From contig RXIW01000031.1 of NCBI GenBank assembly GCA_003989065.1, positions 1-38,648 on the forward strand: a DNA stretch of 38,648 nt, read 5' to 3'. A model generated the notes under the pieces. The model saw only the letters and a list, made by a program, of their open reading frames with translations. It had not been told where the DNA came from and did not search any database. The position numbers and the translations under genes are program-made. Numbering within the stretch: the first letter of the stretch is position 1; the number at the start of each line of letters is the position of its first letter. Below, piece after piece: positions 1 to 10,017 of this stretch. This DNA comes from Candidatus Competibacteraceae bacterium. GTDB lineage: Bacteria > Pseudomonadota > Gammaproteobacteria > Competibacterales > Competibacteraceae.

Positions 1-1619
1 AAAGCAGCCAGAGCCTTCGCACCTCCATCAACAACGCCCTGGAAATCTCCACCAGCACCAGCAAAAGGATTTACATCAGCAAAATCCCAAACCATCGCTA
101 TAGCTTGCCGACCGAATGCTGGTGCTGTTTTCCCTTCTCCAGCTCGCCAGCGTGAGAGTGAGTTGATGAACATTGTCGCTTTACTTGCGATAAGACCCAA
201 ATACACCCCCACCGCCTGCGCATACGCTGTCGCACCGCTGCCACCGCCATCCAACCCCGCGCCATCATCAGCTATCCCCGCCGCCAGCGCATCCTGCCGA
301 CATTTTTCGATGGCTTCCTGCACCAGATCGGAAAAGGTGGTCAGCGCGACCAGTTGGCGCGAGGTGAAAAGGTCGCCGAACTTGCTCAGGCCGTAATTCA
401 GCGTCCAGAAGTTGCGCGGGTCGTCGGGCAACTGCGTTTCGGGTCGCCATGCAGGCTGGGCACTGGCAGCGCGCTGTTCATGTTCCGCGATCGGCGACAG
501 ATATACTCGCCCGCGTGCGCCTTCAGCCACGATGGCCATGAGCTTGGCACACATGCGCCCAGCAATGCCTTCAGCCTTGATGTACCTTGGCTCAATAGGC
601 GTATCCGACATCAGGCATCGGAAATTCGCGCCGCGTGACAGCTTGGTCCCATTCTTCGCGCTCTCCGGCGGCGTCCCTACCTTCACCGTGAATCGGTAGC
701 GGTCTCCATCCACCACCGGCTGTACATACGCCTCCTTGCCTGCCTTGCTGGATAGCACAAAGGTGGATGCCAGCGGCACCTCGACATGGCTGAACGCCGG
801 GTTGGGACTTCTCACCGTCCGCGCCCACAGCCAGGCGATGACGGTGAGTGACTGCCCCACCAGCGGCTTCAGATCGGATCGTTCGGCAGCCATCTCGGCA
901 GTGACGGTGATCTTGGGGTAAAGATGGCCGACGCGCTGTTCCGCCTCGGCCCGCATCCACGCGCCATAACGACGCACATCCTCGGCCAAGCCCCTCGCCC
1001 CCGGCCAATCCTCCATCAACAGCGTCTGCTTCTCGCCTTTGGGCAGCGGGCCAACCGGCTTCCGCCCGGCAAAGCGCGGCGGAATCTCGATCATCGCCTT
1101 ATTGATCGTCACCGCCACCGGGTTCAAATCCGACGCATGACTCTCCAGCCCCAACCGCTGCGCCTCCAACGGAATCGCCCCGCCACCGGCAAAGGGATCA
1201 TGGAAAGCGGGCAGCTTATCGGGATTGAACAGCTCAGCCGCTTGTGGATGGTTGCGGTTGAGCGCGCAGGTCTCGCGCCACGAGCGGCGAATCTCGGCGC
1301 GGGCGCGCTCCAGCACCTCCTCGTTATTGGTGTTCTCCCACAGCACCAGCTCTTCGATGATCTTAAACAGCCGCTCACGCTCCAGCGACGCCTTTTCCTT
1401 GTTAACCCCACGCCCCAGATGGCGCTCATAGCCCGGATCGTTGACCATCTGCGCGAAAATCACCGCCCGCGCCGCCGCCAGCGGTCGCCGCGCCCACCAC
1501 AAATGCAGCGTGGAAGGATGGCCGTGGCGAATCGACTTCTCACGCGCTGCAGCGGCATTGATGGCATCGAGCGGCAGCGCCACTTCGATGAGTTTCTTGG
1601 GGGTTTTGATGGGGATCAT
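1..1619 (-). CDS. DUF1156-type DNA methylase, partial (C-terminus beyond left edge)
   Basis: I read 539 codons from ATG at 1619 with no stop before the window edge. The N-terminus (residues 1 to about 63) is the classic DUF1156 block, with [34 protein letters not shown] and [18 protein letters not shown]-binding-type motif I, DPFAGGG, sits at residues 141-147, followed by [16 protein letters not shown]. The family consists of large adenine-type DNA methylases (COG1743) that occur in defence islands. The catalytic DPPY motif normally lies in the C-terminal half and would be outside the window, so activity cannot be judged. The start overlaps the stop of the upstream HNH gene by 4 bases (ATGA), implying translational coupling. 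Inferred role: self-marking or restriction-like partner of the helicase and Septu genes. The family call is firm; the function is inferred. Confidence 0.9.
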   Translation of the reverse strand, partial: MIPIKTPKKLIEVALPLDAINAAAAREKSIRHGHPSTLHLWWARRPLAAARAVIFAQMVNDPGYERHLGRGVNKEKASLERERLFKIIEELVLWENTNNEEVLERARAEIRRSWRETCALNRNHPQAAELFNPDKLPAFHDPFAGGGAIPLEAQRLGLESHASDLNPVAVTINKAMIEIPPRFAGRKPVGPLPKGEKQTLLMEDWPGARGLAEDVRRYGAWMRAEAEQRVGHLYPKITVTAEMAAERSDLKPLVGQSLTVIAWLWARTVRSPNPAFSHVEVPLASTFVLSSKAGKEAYVQPVVDGDRYRFTVKVGTPPESAKNGTKLSRGANFRCLMSDTPIEPRYIKAEGIAGRMCAKLMAIVAEGARGRVYLSPIAEHEQRAASAQPAWRPETQLPDDPRNFWTLNYGLSKFGDLFTSRQLVALTTFSDLVQEAIEKCRQDALAAGIADDGAGLDGGGSGATAYAQAVGVYLGLIASKATMFINSLSRWRAGEGKTAPAFGRQAIAMVWDFADVNPFAGAGGDFQGVVDGGAKALAA

Positions 1620-2350
1620 ACGAGGGCGGGCGCCTGCTGTTGCAATGTCTGTTCGGCTATCGGACCGAAGAACTGGCGGGTCAAGGAGAAAAAGCCGCTG
1701 AGCGTGCCGTTCGAGGGCACGAGGTCCACCGCCACCAGATCAGGCAGGCTCCAGCCCTTGTCGATATGCTCCTGAAACAACCGATCGAGTTCGTCCCACC
1801 ACTGCCGTCGTCGGGTTATCAGGAAGGGACTGTTGAGGTTGAGCGTGTCGATAGTGTATTGCGCTTGGTCGCGTTGAACGTTGTTCAAGCCCGCGGCAGG
1901 AACAACGCGGCCATCCGACAAATAGGCGAAGAACCCTCGACAGTTGGATTGATGCGGTGAGATGAAAAGATTCATGTTCACCGGACCACGGGCACCTTGT
2001 TTGCCCGGTGCGTGTCCACCGAACACTTCCTCGCCATGTGCCGCGAAGGCTCCCAGGTCATTGGCGCTATCAAGGGCGCTAACCGCCAGATTGGTGTAGT
2101 CAAAGGTGCGCGGCGGGTTCTGGTGTTTGTTTTCGACATGCTCGATGTGATAACCCAAGCCTTCCTGATCGACCCGCAACTCACTGTAGCAGCACAAGTG
2201 ATATTGCTCGTCCAGTAGGGACTGCAAGACTTCGGCTTTATACCCAAAACTTCCCCAGCGGCTGGTAGCTTGATTCGGCGCCTGCGGCGGGTTTGCATGC
2301 GCCTGATTGAGATGGAAGCCGCCGTTACCTTGCTTCTGGATCGCCCTCAT
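1616..2350 (-). CDS. ptuB: Septu PtuB-like HNH endonuclease (TIGR02646-type)
   Basis: This 244-residue protein carries an HNH-type core: CCYSE at residues 53-57, HIEHVENK from 68, and a downstream [14 protein letters not shown]. This matches the retron/Septu HNH family, in which a CxxE-like pair, an IEH motif and an NL(A/L)xS segment surround the metal site. The first Cys pair is adjacent (C53-C54) rather than in a clean CxxC, so zinc binding may differ from the family norm. In Septu, PtuB is the nuclease partner of the PtuA ATPase, which here lies immediately upstream with a 4-base ATGA overlap. It likewise overlaps the methylase start by 4 bases. Predicted role: nucleic-acid cleavage during phage response, gated by PtuA. 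The alternative is an HNH protein of a retron, but no reverse transcriptase or msr/msd is seen beside it. Confidence 0.8.
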   Translation of the reverse strand: MRAIQKQGNGGFHLNQAHANPPQAPNQATSRWGSFGYKAEVLQSLLDEQYHLCCYSELRVDQEGLGYHIEHVENKHQNPPRTFDYTNLAVSALDSANDLGAFAAHGEEVFGGHAPGKQGARGPVNMNLFISPHQSNCRGFFAYLSDGRVVPAAGLNNVQRDQAQYTIDTLNLNSPFLITRRRQWWDELDRLFQEHIDKGWSLPDLVAVDLVPSNGTLSGFFSLTRQFFGPIAEQTLQQQAPALV

Positions 2351-3723
2351 CGCTTCAGGGACTCCTGCCGCTGGATGTTCAGAGCCTCCTGCCGCTGGAT
2401 GCTACGCCGAAGGCGCTGAAGCTGCGGGTGTTGCCCACCGAGGGCGGTAATCAAGCTTTGCATCAACTGCGTGGCTTCGGCGCTTGCATAGTTGCCTTGA
2501 TCGACCCATGCGGTTAGACGCTGTAGGTCAGCCTTCTCGCTAACTGGCGGCTGTGGGTCAACAAGCATCACGCTGTGCATGACATCACCACTGGGCTCGC
2601 CATACGTCATGGCCAGTGGAGGCTGCGCGACGATGCGACCCGAAGGGTCCGGCCCGATGACTCTGATGTTTTCCCGCCTCACGCTGGAAAGAACCTGCGG
2701 GCTGTGCGTGGTGACGATGAATTGCATCTGTGGGAAGGCTTGAGTCAGGCTTTGCAGCACAATCTGCTGCCATTGCGGGTGCAGATGCATGTCGATTTCG
2801 TCGATCAGCACGATGCCTGGTGTTTGGGTCGCTGCTTTGGCGCCGAGCTGACCGTTGAGCTTGGTGGCGCGGAATGCAATGTCCGCAACCATCCCGATCA
2901 TGTTGCGGATACCGTCGCTCAGCAACGCAACCGGCAATTCGCCATACTGATCGTGATGTGCAACCAAGTGATCGAGGCGGAAGCTGTATTCGATGTCTTT
3001 CCAGCCAACGGGAGCGAGACAGGTATCGACCGCCCCAGTGACCGAAGCAATATAGTCAATAAACTCCTGGTAGGCCGGACTGAGCGTCTGGTTTTTAAAT
3101 TGAAGGTCCTTGGCATTGAGATTCCAGTAACGAAACCACTCGACGAAGGATTTGTAGCTGGACGCCGGGTCGACACAGTCAGCGTAGCCAATAGTGCGCG
3201 AGGTATGCTGGATGCCCTTGGCCTCGGTCCGTTTCTTCTGTTGCCATAAGCGACCCGTACCGTAGTAGGCAATCAAGGGCAGGAGCACGTCCTTGCCGGG
3301 CGTGCGCACTGCCGCTTGCAGACGTTTTCCGTAGTCGATGAGCTTCTTGGAGTCCCTGATGGTGGTCTTGGCCTTGGTGGGACTGGTGAGGCTGCGACGC
3401 CATATCGTTGAAGAGGTATTGCTGTCTGGAATGCATCCGCTGGCTTCCAGCCGTACACCTTGAGCCGCGTATTCCATTTCGTTCGTAGCGGTTTCACGCA
3501 CACGAAATTGACGAATATCGCTGGATTCAAAATGTTTGCCGACGGCTTCGTCGAAGGCGCCGATATAGGGTCCGAAGGCCACGGCGATGGCGTCGAGGAT
3601 GGCCGTTTTGCCCCCACCGTTGGCGGCTACCAGAATAGTGAGCTTCGAGTGAAAGTCGATGTCGATGGCTTCGAAACAGCGATAGTCGCGCAGTCTCAAT
3701 TGTTGAAGATTCAAATAGAGCAT
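2347..3723 (-). CDS. ptuA: Septu PtuA-like AAA/ABC-type ATPase
   Basis: The protein has 458 residues. A RecF/SMC-style N-terminus ([16 protein letters not shown]) leads into a Walker A loop, ANGGGKT, with K39. An ABC-type signature, LLSDG, ends at residue 271. Walker [15 protein letters not shown], has D308-E309 and is followed by [14 protein letters not shown], which supplies the switch histidine. The IDE-x-DMHLHP-x-WQ form is typical of PtuA and retron-associated ATPases. The C-terminus ends in a duplicated octapeptide (see repeat at 2362-2401). The gene starts inside the end of the helicase gene (13-base overlap) and its stop overlaps ptuB by 4 bases. It is inferred to bind ATP and hold PtuB inactive until phage infection, as in Septu. 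Other OLD- or RecF-like ATPases are possible on sequence alone, but the HNH partner supports PtuA. Confidence 0.85.
   Translation of the reverse strand: MLYLNLQQLRLRDYRCFEAIDIDFHSKLTILVAANGGGKTAILDAIAVAFGPYIGAFDEAVGKHFESSDIRQFRVRETATNEMEYAAQGVRLEASGCIPDSNTSSTIWRRSLTSPTKAKTTIRDSKKLIDYGKRLQAAVRTPGKDVLLPLIAYYGTGRLWQQKKRTEAKGIQHTSRTIGYADCVDPASSYKSFVEWFRYWNLNAKDLQFKNQTLSPAYQEFIDYIASVTGAVDTCLAPVGWKDIEYSFRLDHLVAHHDQYGELPVALLSDGIRNMIGMVADIAFRATKLNGQLGAKAATQTPGIVLIDEIDMHLHPQWQQIVLQSLTQAFPQMQFIVTTHSPQVLSSVRRENIRVIGPDPSGRIVAQPPLAMTYGEPSGDVMHSVMLVDPQPPVSEKADLQRLTAWVDQGNYASAEATQLMQSLITALGGQHPQLQRLRRSIQRQEALNIQRQESLKR
2362..2401 (-). repeat. 24-base in-frame tandem duplication in ptuA
   Basis: CTCCTGCCGCTGGATG occurs at 2362-2377 and again at 2386-2401, a period of 24 bases or eight codons. 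It encodes IQRQEALN followed by IQRQESLK at the extreme C-terminus of the PtuA-like protein. The phase preserves the reading frame. It looks like a recent slippage or duplication event in a tail that may tolerate length change. Confidence 0.8.
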
Positions 3724-6700
3724 GGCGCCTCCGCGCGTTGGAGTAGTTCACTCAAATCCAAGTTGATACTGGTCACCGCCCAATCCGGTTCTTGAGTGAA
3801 CGGCTTGCGAATGTAGAACGGCCCTTCATGCGCGTCGCCATCGACGAGCACGATGGCCAGGATGAACGTGTCGGACTGGTTGAGTCCGTAAAGGATTTCG
3901 TTGCGGGTGACCGTGACCGTAGTCTGGCCCTTGGCGCGACCTTTCACCTCGATATGGCGGGGAGTGGACAAGCGACCATCGCGGACTTTGGGGATGCTGG
4001 TCACATCCCAGCCGCACTTTTCGGCGGATACGTCGATGACCTCGTGACCCAAGGCGCGCTCGGCGTCCATTACCGCGCGCATCGCGATCTGCTCGACGCG
4101 GGCACGGACCTCGGCATCCGCCGTCCAGCCCGACTGGCCTTTGCGCTGCAACAGCAGTCCTGCGGGAATGACCAGCGCGCCGCCCAGAACGACCGGCGTG
4201 GCGGAAATGACGTGGCGCATGGCCAATAACGCCTTCGCCCGTGTCTCGCGGCGGACGGTCAGTTCATCGATGGTGCGGCGCACGTTCTCCAGCGTCAGGC
4301 GCACCTCCTTACCGGCGGCGCTGTCATCCTGCAGCTTGATATAGCGGTCGGACCAGAAATTGATCTCCTTGACCAAGCGCTCGTGTACCGCGGCCAGCGT
4401 CTTGTCCACGGTCTGCTCGCGCCGAGTGCGCACCTCGTCGAAGTGCTCGGGGACCAGCTGGCTGCCGGCATAGGCCAACGCCACCGACTCCAGATCCTGG
4501 GCCATCCACGGGGCGGCCAGCACATCCGCGAGCAGCGCCAGATCAGCCGGCGTGAGCGGCTCCAGATCCAGGTGCGGCGCCCAGCCGGCATGGATGGCGT
4601 GGCCCTGGGCATCAATCGCAACAAATTGCATACGGCGTGACACCACGCGGGTCGGGTCAGCGCCTTCCTTCACCGAGTGGTCGATGATGAACAGCAGCTG
4701 CGGCATCAGACCCATGTCGCTCGGGTCCACCAATACTGCGCCTTGCTTGAGCGTGTTGCGGTGGGCTTCCAGCACCAGGTCGGTCACCGCCTGCAGCAGC
4801 GGATGGCCGGGGTGCAGCAGACTGGCCATCGGTGCACCAACGCGGTCGATCAAGCGCACGTACTGCTTCTCAAAGCACACGCGCTCGTAACGGCGCAGCA
4901 CCGGATGGGTATTGCGGCGGTCGCGGCCACTGATCCGGCGGTCGCGCTCGCGGATGAGCGCAGGCACGTGGGTGATCTCGTAGCGCCCCGGCTCGCGCGG
5001 GCGCAGCTCGCCGCCCAGCTGCTGGAAGGCTTGGTTGAAGAACGAGCGGACGAAGAAGGGCTGCAGCTTGCGCGCCTCGGCCCTCTCCATCGCCTCCTTG
5101 ACGGCGAACAGACGCTGCGCGTCCATCACCTCTTCGCACAGCGCGTTGCGCCTGAGGATGGTTTCGAGATGCTGAGTGTCCAGCGCGCCTTCGATTTTCC
5201 TGAGCAAGCGGGCGCGAACCTCGGGATCGGCCCCGTAGCGGATGGCCTCGATCAGTAGATCCTTGAGACGGCGGTCTTCGAACACCTCGCCCAGGATGTC
5301 GAATACGCGGCCACCCAAAGCCGCACGCTCGATTTCCAGCTTCTCGAACAAACGCTGGAATACATCGCCCTCGCGGGTCTCGGCGGCCACCATGTTCCAC
5401 AGGTGGCAGACCTCGGTCTGACCGATACGGTGGATACGACCGAAGCGCTGTTCCAACCGGTTCGGGTTCCATGGCAGATCGTAGTTGACCATCAGGTTGG
5501 CGTTTTGCAGGTTCACGCCTTCGCCGGCGGCATCGGTGGCGACCAGCACGCGCGCGGTCGGATCGTTGCGGAACAGCTCCTGTACCTTACGGCGCTCTTC
5601 GCGCTTGACGCCGCCGTGGATGATCACCACCGCGTCTTCGTTGCCGCTCAGCCCGCGGATCCGGGTGGCCAGATAGTTCAGCGTGTCGCGGTGCTCGGTG
5701 AAAAGGATCAGCTTGCGCGGGTGCCCGTCTGCGTCATGCATTTCGGGCGTGTCTTGCAGCAGCCGGGACAGCTCGTCCCACTTGCGATCCTGGCCGGAGT
5801 GGACGACTTGGCGGGCCTGCTCCTCCAAGCCCTTGAGGATGAGAATCTCGGCCTCCAGTTCCTGAATGGTCTGGGCGGCAGTGGCTTGATCGACGATGTC
5901 TTCCTCGAACTTCTCGTAAGCGTCGGGCGACAGCACATCGGCGGACTCCCAGAGATCCTCGGGAATGCCGTTTGTGCCGTTGCCTTCGAGCGTTTCAGCC
6001 AGCGCCCTGCCGCGCTGGCCCAGCTTCTCTTCCTCAACGCGGCGCTGGAGCTTGTTACGGCGGCGCTGGAGCGATTGGTAGATGGCTTCGGGACTGGAGG
6101 CGAGCCGACGCTGAAGCGTGGTCAAGGCAAAGCCGACCGTGCCCTTGCGGCCACCGTCGGCCAGTTGGTCGGCCTTGTTGAACTGCTCCTTGACGTAGTC
6201 GGTGACGGCAGCGTAGAGCGCGGCTTCCCGGTCGGACAGTTGGTAATTGACGGTATAGGCCCGGCGCTCGGGAAACAGCGGCGTGCCGTCGAACTTGAGC
6301 AGGTCTTCCTTGACCATGCGGCGCATCAGATCGGTCACGTCGACCTGATGCACACCGTCGCGGAACTTGCCGTAGAACCGGTCGGTATCGAGCAGCGACA
6401 GGAACAGCTGGAAGTCCTCTTCCTTGCCGTTGTGCGGCGTAGCCGTCATCAGCAGAAAATGCCGGGTGATCGAACCCAGTAGCTCGCCGAGCTGAAAACG
6501 CTTGGTCTTGTTGACCTTATTGCCGAAGTAGTTGGCCGAGAGCTTGTGCGCTTCGTCGACCACCACCAGATCCCAGTACCCCAGGCGCAGCTTGTCTTGC
6601 AGGTCTTCAGCGCGGGCCAGTTGGTCGAGGCGGGCGATGAGTAAATCAATATCATCGAAGGGATTGCCGCTGCGGGATTGCTCGACCTGCTCGCGCGAGA

Positions 6701-7244
6701 ATAGCGTGAACGCTAGGCCGAACTTCTCGTCCATCTCGTCTTGCCACTGCTCGACCAGGCTGCCGGGGGCGACGATCAGCACGCGCTGGGCTTCGGCGCG
6801 CATCAACAGTTCGCGGATGAACAGGCCCGCCATGATGGTCTTGCCAGCGCCGGGATCGTCGGCCAGCACGTAGCGCAGCGGTTGGCGCGGCAGCATCGAC
6901 TCGTAGACCGCGGTGATCTGGTGCGGCAACGGCTCCACGTTCGAGGTGTGAACCGCCATCATCGGATCGAACAGATAGGCTAGGTTGATGCGGTAGGCTT
7001 CGGCGGCGAGCTTGAACGCCTCGCCGGGGGCATCGAACGCCCAGGGGCGACCGGCTTCGGCCAGCGCCAGCGTGGCCTCGTCGGTGCGGAACAGCATCCG
7101 CTCCAGTAATTTGCCATCGGCGGTCTTGTAGTAGACGGTCAGCGCGTTGTCGCCAACCGGCTCGGTAGTGACGACGCGCACCACTTGTCCAGGCTCCAGG
7201 CCCGAGATCGCGGCGTTCTTCTGGATCTGTTCGAGCTTCAGCAT
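3711..7244 (-). CDS. SNF2-family helicase with DUF3883 tail (defence-associated)
   Basis: The protein has 1177 residues. Superfamily 2 motifs are clear: PHQITAVYE, Walker A DDPGAGKT (K135), DEAH at 230-233, [15 protein letters not shown] near 265, a C-terminal helicase lobe with HGGVKREER and [13 protein letters not shown], and motif [13 protein letters not shown]. The C-terminus has a DUF3883-like block, with [21 protein letters not shown] and [11 protein letters not shown]. The IEVKG core resembles a PD-(D/E)xK nuclease fold, but I cannot confirm that it cleaves. The start is set by the strong AAGGAGA ribosome site about 7 bases before ATG at 7244. It is the first gene of the operon with ptuA, ptuB and the methylase. 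RapA/SNF2-type proteins of this kind (compare DrmD of DISARM) are common in defence islands. Inferred role: ATP-driven DNA translocation or remodelling on foreign DNA. Confidence 0.9.
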   Translation of the reverse strand: MLKLEQIQKNAAISGLEPGQVVRVVTTEPVGDNALTVYYKTADGKLLERMLFRTDEATLALAEAGRPWAFDAPGEAFKLAAEAYRINLAYLFDPMMAVHTSNVEPLPHQITAVYESMLPRQPLRYVLADDPGAGKTIMAGLFIRELLMRAEAQRVLIVAPGSLVEQWQDEMDEKFGLAFTLFSREQVEQSRSGNPFDDIDLLIARLDQLARAEDLQDKLRLGYWDLVVVDEAHKLSANYFGNKVNKTKRFQLGELLGSITRHFLLMTATPHNGKEEDFQLFLSLLDTDRFYGKFRDGVHQVDVTDLMRRMVKEDLLKFDGTPLFPERRAYTVNYQLSDREAALYAAVTDYVKEQFNKADQLADGGRKGTVGFALTTLQRRLASSPEAIYQSLQRRRNKLQRRVEEEKLGQRGRALAETLEGNGTNGIPEDLWESADVLSPDAYEKFEEDIVDQATAAQTIQELEAEILILKGLEEQARQVVHSGQDRKWDELSRLLQDTPEMHDADGHPRKLILFTEHRDTLNYLATRIRGLSGNEDAVVIIHGGVKREERRKVQELFRNDPTARVLVATDAAGEGVNLQNANLMVNYDLPWNPNRLEQRFGRIHRIGQTEVCHLWNMVAAETREGDVFQRLFEKLEIERAALGGRVFDILGEVFEDRRLKDLLIEAIRYGADPEVRARLLRKIEGALDTQHLETILRRNALCEEVMDAQRLFAVKEAMERAEARKLQPFFVRSFFNQAFQQLGGELRPREPGRYEITHVPALIRERDRRISGRDRRNTHPVLRRYERVCFEKQYVRLIDRVGAPMASLLHPGHPLLQAVTDLVLEAHRNTLKQGAVLVDPSDMGLMPQLLFIIDHSVKEGADPTRVVSRRMQFVAIDAQGHAIHAGWAPHLDLEPLTPADLALLADVLAAPWMAQDLESVALAYAGSQLVPEHFDEVRTRREQTVDKTLAAVHERLVKEINFWSDRYIKLQDDSAAGKEVRLTLENVRRTIDELTVRRETRAKALLAMRHVISATPVVLGGALVIPAGLLLQRKGQSGWTADAEVRARVEQIAMRAVMDAERALGHEVIDVSAEKCGWDVTSIPKVRDGRLSTPRHIEVKGRAKGQTTVTVTRNEILYGLNQSDTFILAIVLVDGDAHEGPFYIRKPFTQEPDWAVTSINLDLSELLQRAEAPCSI

Positions 7245-7306
7245 CGTGCTCTCCTTGCGCGGGCCGCTGGCCCATCCTCAGGTGGTTTTTGTTAAAATTT
7301 TATCTT
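7245..7306. promoter_or_regulatory. Divergent intergenic region between defence operon and mutS
   Basis: Only 62 bases separate the two divergent starts. The half next to mutS is AT-rich (GTTAAAATTTTATC), suitable for opening by RNA polymerase; TAAAAT-like -10 elements can be drawn on both strands. The half next to the helicase contains the palindrome GGGCCGCTGGCCC (7261-7273) and the helicase ribosome site. No confident -35/-10 pair can be assigned. Promoters for one or both operons must overlap the neighbouring coding sequence or each other. Confidence 0.4.
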
Positions 7307-9898
7307 ATGAATCGGAATCCACCGCCAGAACCCGCTGCCGACCTGGCCAATCACACCCCGATGATGCAGCAGTATCTGCGCATCAAGGCCGAGCATCCCG
7401 GTATTTTGCTGTTCTACCGGATGGGCGATTTCTACGAACTGTTCTACGACGACGCCCAGCGCGCCGCCGAGTTGCTCAATATCACCCTGACCACCCGCGG
7501 CCAGTCGGCCGGTGCACCGATTCCGATGGCTGGCGTCCCGTTCCACGCGGTGGACAGCTACTTGGCCAAGTTGGTCAAGCTGGGGCTGTCGGTGGCCATC
7601 TGCGAGCAACTGGGCGATCCCGCAGCCAGCAAGGGGCCGATGGAACGGCAAGTGGTGCGGATCGTCACCCCCGGTACCCTGACCGACGAAGCCTTGCTGG
7701 ACGAACGCCGCGATAACCTGCTGGTGGCGTTGCATCAGGTCAAGGACATCTACGGTCTGGCCCAGCTGGATCTGGGTGGCGGTCGCTTCGCCATCACCCA
7801 AGTGCAGGGCGAGGCGGTGCTGCTCAACGAACTGGAACGGTTGAAGCCGGCGGAATTGCTGATCAGCGAGGAGGTCACCCCGCCCGCATCCTGGCGACAA
7901 CACCCCGGTCTGCGCCGCCAAGCCCCCTGGCATTTCGATCGAGACAGCGCCGTGCGCGCCCTGTGCACACAGTTCGGCGTGCGCCATCTGGACGGGTTCG
8001 GTTGCGCCGACCAGCCCGTGGCGCTGGGCGCGGCCGGCTGCCTGTTGCAATACGTCAAGGACACCCAGCGCAGCGCCTTGCCGCACTTGACCGGGTTGCG
8101 GGTCGAACGCCACGAGGACAGCGTGATCCTCGACGCCGCCAGCCGCCGCAATCTGGAGCTGGAACACAGCCTGAGCGGCCAGCACCCACACACCCTGCTG
8201 GGGGTGCTCGACCACTGCGTGACACCGATGGGTAGCCGTCTACTGCGGCGCTGGACCCATCGGCCACTGCGCGACCGGACCGTACTCGGCCAGCGCCAGG
8301 ACAGCCTGCAGCAACTGCTGGATAACGGCGGCTATGACTATCTGCGCGGCCTGCTGCGCGGCATCGGCGACGTGGAACGGATTCTGGCGCGGGTGGCGCT
8401 GAAATCGGCCCGGCCCCGCGATTTGGTGGCGCTCAGCGACGCGCTGGCCCGCCTGCCCGCGGTTCAGCAGTTTCTCGCGCCACTGGATGCCGCGCTGTTG
8501 CAGGATTTGGCCCGCCGCGCCGCAACCCATCCCGATGTCTGCGAAGAATTGAATCGGGCGATCATCGCCAATCCGCCACAAGTCCTGCGCGACGGCGGCG
8601 TCATCGCCCCCGGCTACGATACCGAACTGGATGCGTTGCGCGGCCTCAGCGAACACGCCGATCAGTATCTGGTGGAGCTGGAGGCGCGGGAGCGACAACG
8701 CACCGGCATCGCCAACCTCAAGGTCGGCTTTAACCGGGTCCACGGCTATTACATCGAAATCAGCCGCGCCCAGACCCAGGCGGTCCCAGCCGACTATCTG
8801 CGCCGCCAGACCCTCAAAGGCGCGGAACGCTACATCATCCCGGAACTGCAGGCGTTCGAACACAAGGCCCTGCGTGCTCAGGAACAGGCGTTGGCGCGGG
8901 AAAAAGCCCTGTACGATGCCTTGCTGGAGCATTTGATCACCCGTCTGCCGGCCCTGCAGGCCAGCGCTGCCGCCCTGGCCGAGCTGGACGTGTTGAGCGA
9001 TCTGGCCGAACGAGCTGCCGCCCTGCGCTGGCAACGACCGCAGCTCACGACCGAACCCGGCGTCGAGATCGACGCCGGCCGCCATCCGGTGGTCGAGCAG
9101 GTCTTGACCGAACCCTTCGTCCCCAACGATTTGCGCCTTGACCCCACAGGGCGGCGGATGCTGGTGGTCACCGGCCCCAATCTGGGCGGTAAATCCACCT
9201 ACATGCGCCAGGCGGCCTTGATCGTGCTGCTGGCCCATCTGGGCAGCTTCGTGCCGGCCGAGCGGGCGCGGATCGGGCCGATCGATCGCATTTTCACTCG
9301 CATCGGCGCATCGGACGATCTAGCCTCCGGCCGTTCGACCTTCATGGTCGAAATGAGCGAGGCGGCCAATATTCTCAACAACGCCACGGCGCAGAGTCTG
9401 GTGTTGATCGACGAGATCGGGCGCGGTACCAGCACCTTCGACGGTCTGGCCCTGGCCTGGGCCTGCGCGGTGCATCTGGCAGGCACGGTGCGGGCGTTCA
9501 CCCTGTTTGCCACTCACTATTTCGAGCTGACCCGCTTAGCCGACGAGCAGCCCGGCATCGCCAACGTCCACCTCGACGCGGTGGAACACGGCGACAGTCT
9601 GGTTTTCATGCATCGCGTTCAGGACGGGCCGGCCAGTCGCAGCTATGGCCTGCAAGTCGCCGCATTGGCCGGGGTGCCGCCGGCGGTGATCCAGCAGGCC
9701 CGCCAGCGCTTGCGTCTGCTGGAACGACAGATGTTGCGGCGGGAGGGACCGGGCCGGGCAGCGACGACGGCGCAGCTATCGCTGTTTGGCGCAGATCCGC
9801 ACCCGGTCGTGACCGCCCTGGCCGAACTGGACCCCGCTGCGTTGAGCGCCGAACAGGCTCTAGCGGAGTTGCAGCGCCTGCGGGCCTTGCTGCCCTGA
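7307..9898 (+). CDS. mutS: DNA mismatch repair protein MutS
   Basis: This 863-residue protein is close to the usual length of about 850. It recognises base mismatches and small loops, then recruits MutL using ATP. The mismatch-contact motif GDFYELF holds F42 and E44. The Walker A loop GPNLGGKST has K629, with Leu where Met is more common. [12 protein letters not shown] is Walker B plus signature, followed by FATHYFELT. The C-terminus ends with the usual short helical tail ([17 protein letters not shown]). I placed the start at 7307 (MNRNPPPEP) because the protein then begins shortly before the conserved [11 protein letters not shown]. Upstream in-frame codons have no support. All catalytic residues look intact. 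In many gammaproteobacteria fdxA sits directly after mutS; here two genes intervene. Confidence 0.98.
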   Translation: MNRNPPPEPAADLANHTPMMQQYLRIKAEHPGILLFYRMGDFYELFYDDAQRAAELLNITLTTRGQSAGAPIPMAGVPFHAVDSYLAKLVKLGLSVAICEQLGDPAASKGPMERQVVRIVTPGTLTDEALLDERRDNLLVALHQVKDIYGLAQLDLGGGRFAITQVQGEAVLLNELERLKPAELLISEEVTPPASWRQHPGLRRQAPWHFDRDSAVRALCTQFGVRHLDGFGCADQPVALGAAGCLLQYVKDTQRSALPHLTGLRVERHEDSVILDAASRRNLELEHSLSGQHPHTLLGVLDHCVTPMGSRLLRRWTHRPLRDRTVLGQRQDSLQQLLDNGGYDYLRGLLRGIGDVERILARVALKSARPRDLVALSDALARLPAVQQFLAPLDAALLQDLARRAATHPDVCEELNRAIIANPPQVLRDGGVIAPGYDTELDALRGLSEHADQYLVELEARERQRTGIANLKVGFNRVHGYYIEISRAQTQAVPADYLRRQTLKGAERYIIPELQAFEHKALRAQEQALAREKALYDALLEHLITRLPALQASAAALAELDVLSDLAERAAALRWQRPQLTTEPGVEIDAGRHPVVEQVLTEPFVPNDLRLDPTGRRMLVVTGPNLGGKSTYMRQAALIVLLAHLGSFVPAERARIGPIDRIFTRIGASDDLASGRSTFMVEMSEAANILNNATAQSLVLIDEIGRGTSTFDGLALAWACAVHLAGTVRAFTLFATHYFELTRLADEQPGIANVHLDAVEHGDSLVFMHRVQDGPASRSYGLQVAALAGVPPAVIQQARQRLRLLERQMLRREGPGRAATTAQLSLFGADPHPVVTALAELDPAALSAEQALAELQRLRALLP

Positions 9899-10017
9899 CC
9901 GTGGATACAACTGGCCTATGTTTATAATAAAAAATTATTTGTAACTCGCTTCTTATCGACCAGAGAATATAAGAATTCTCCACCTGCGGACGCCTGTCCC
10001 CTTTCGAAGCGAGCACC
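9899..10017 (+). promoter_or_regulatory. Probable promoter region before the sulfate-activation gene
   Basis: This 119-base gap is strongly AT-rich from 9917 to 9980. It contains a perfect TATAAT at 9923-9928, but no good -35 at 16-18 bases, and a second AT-rich block with GAATATAAG near 9965. It probably carries the promoter for the gene starting at 10018. No clear mutS terminator was seen. Confidence 0.35.

Noticed and set aside
1616..3723. A retron (Ec78-type) rather than Septu
   Set aside because: No reverse transcriptase gene or msr/msd-like repeat is beside the pair; the neighbours are helicase and methylase.
7261..7273. GGGCCGCTGGCCC palindrome as a terminator
   Set aside because: It is only five base pairs with no T-run, between divergent starts where termination is not expected.
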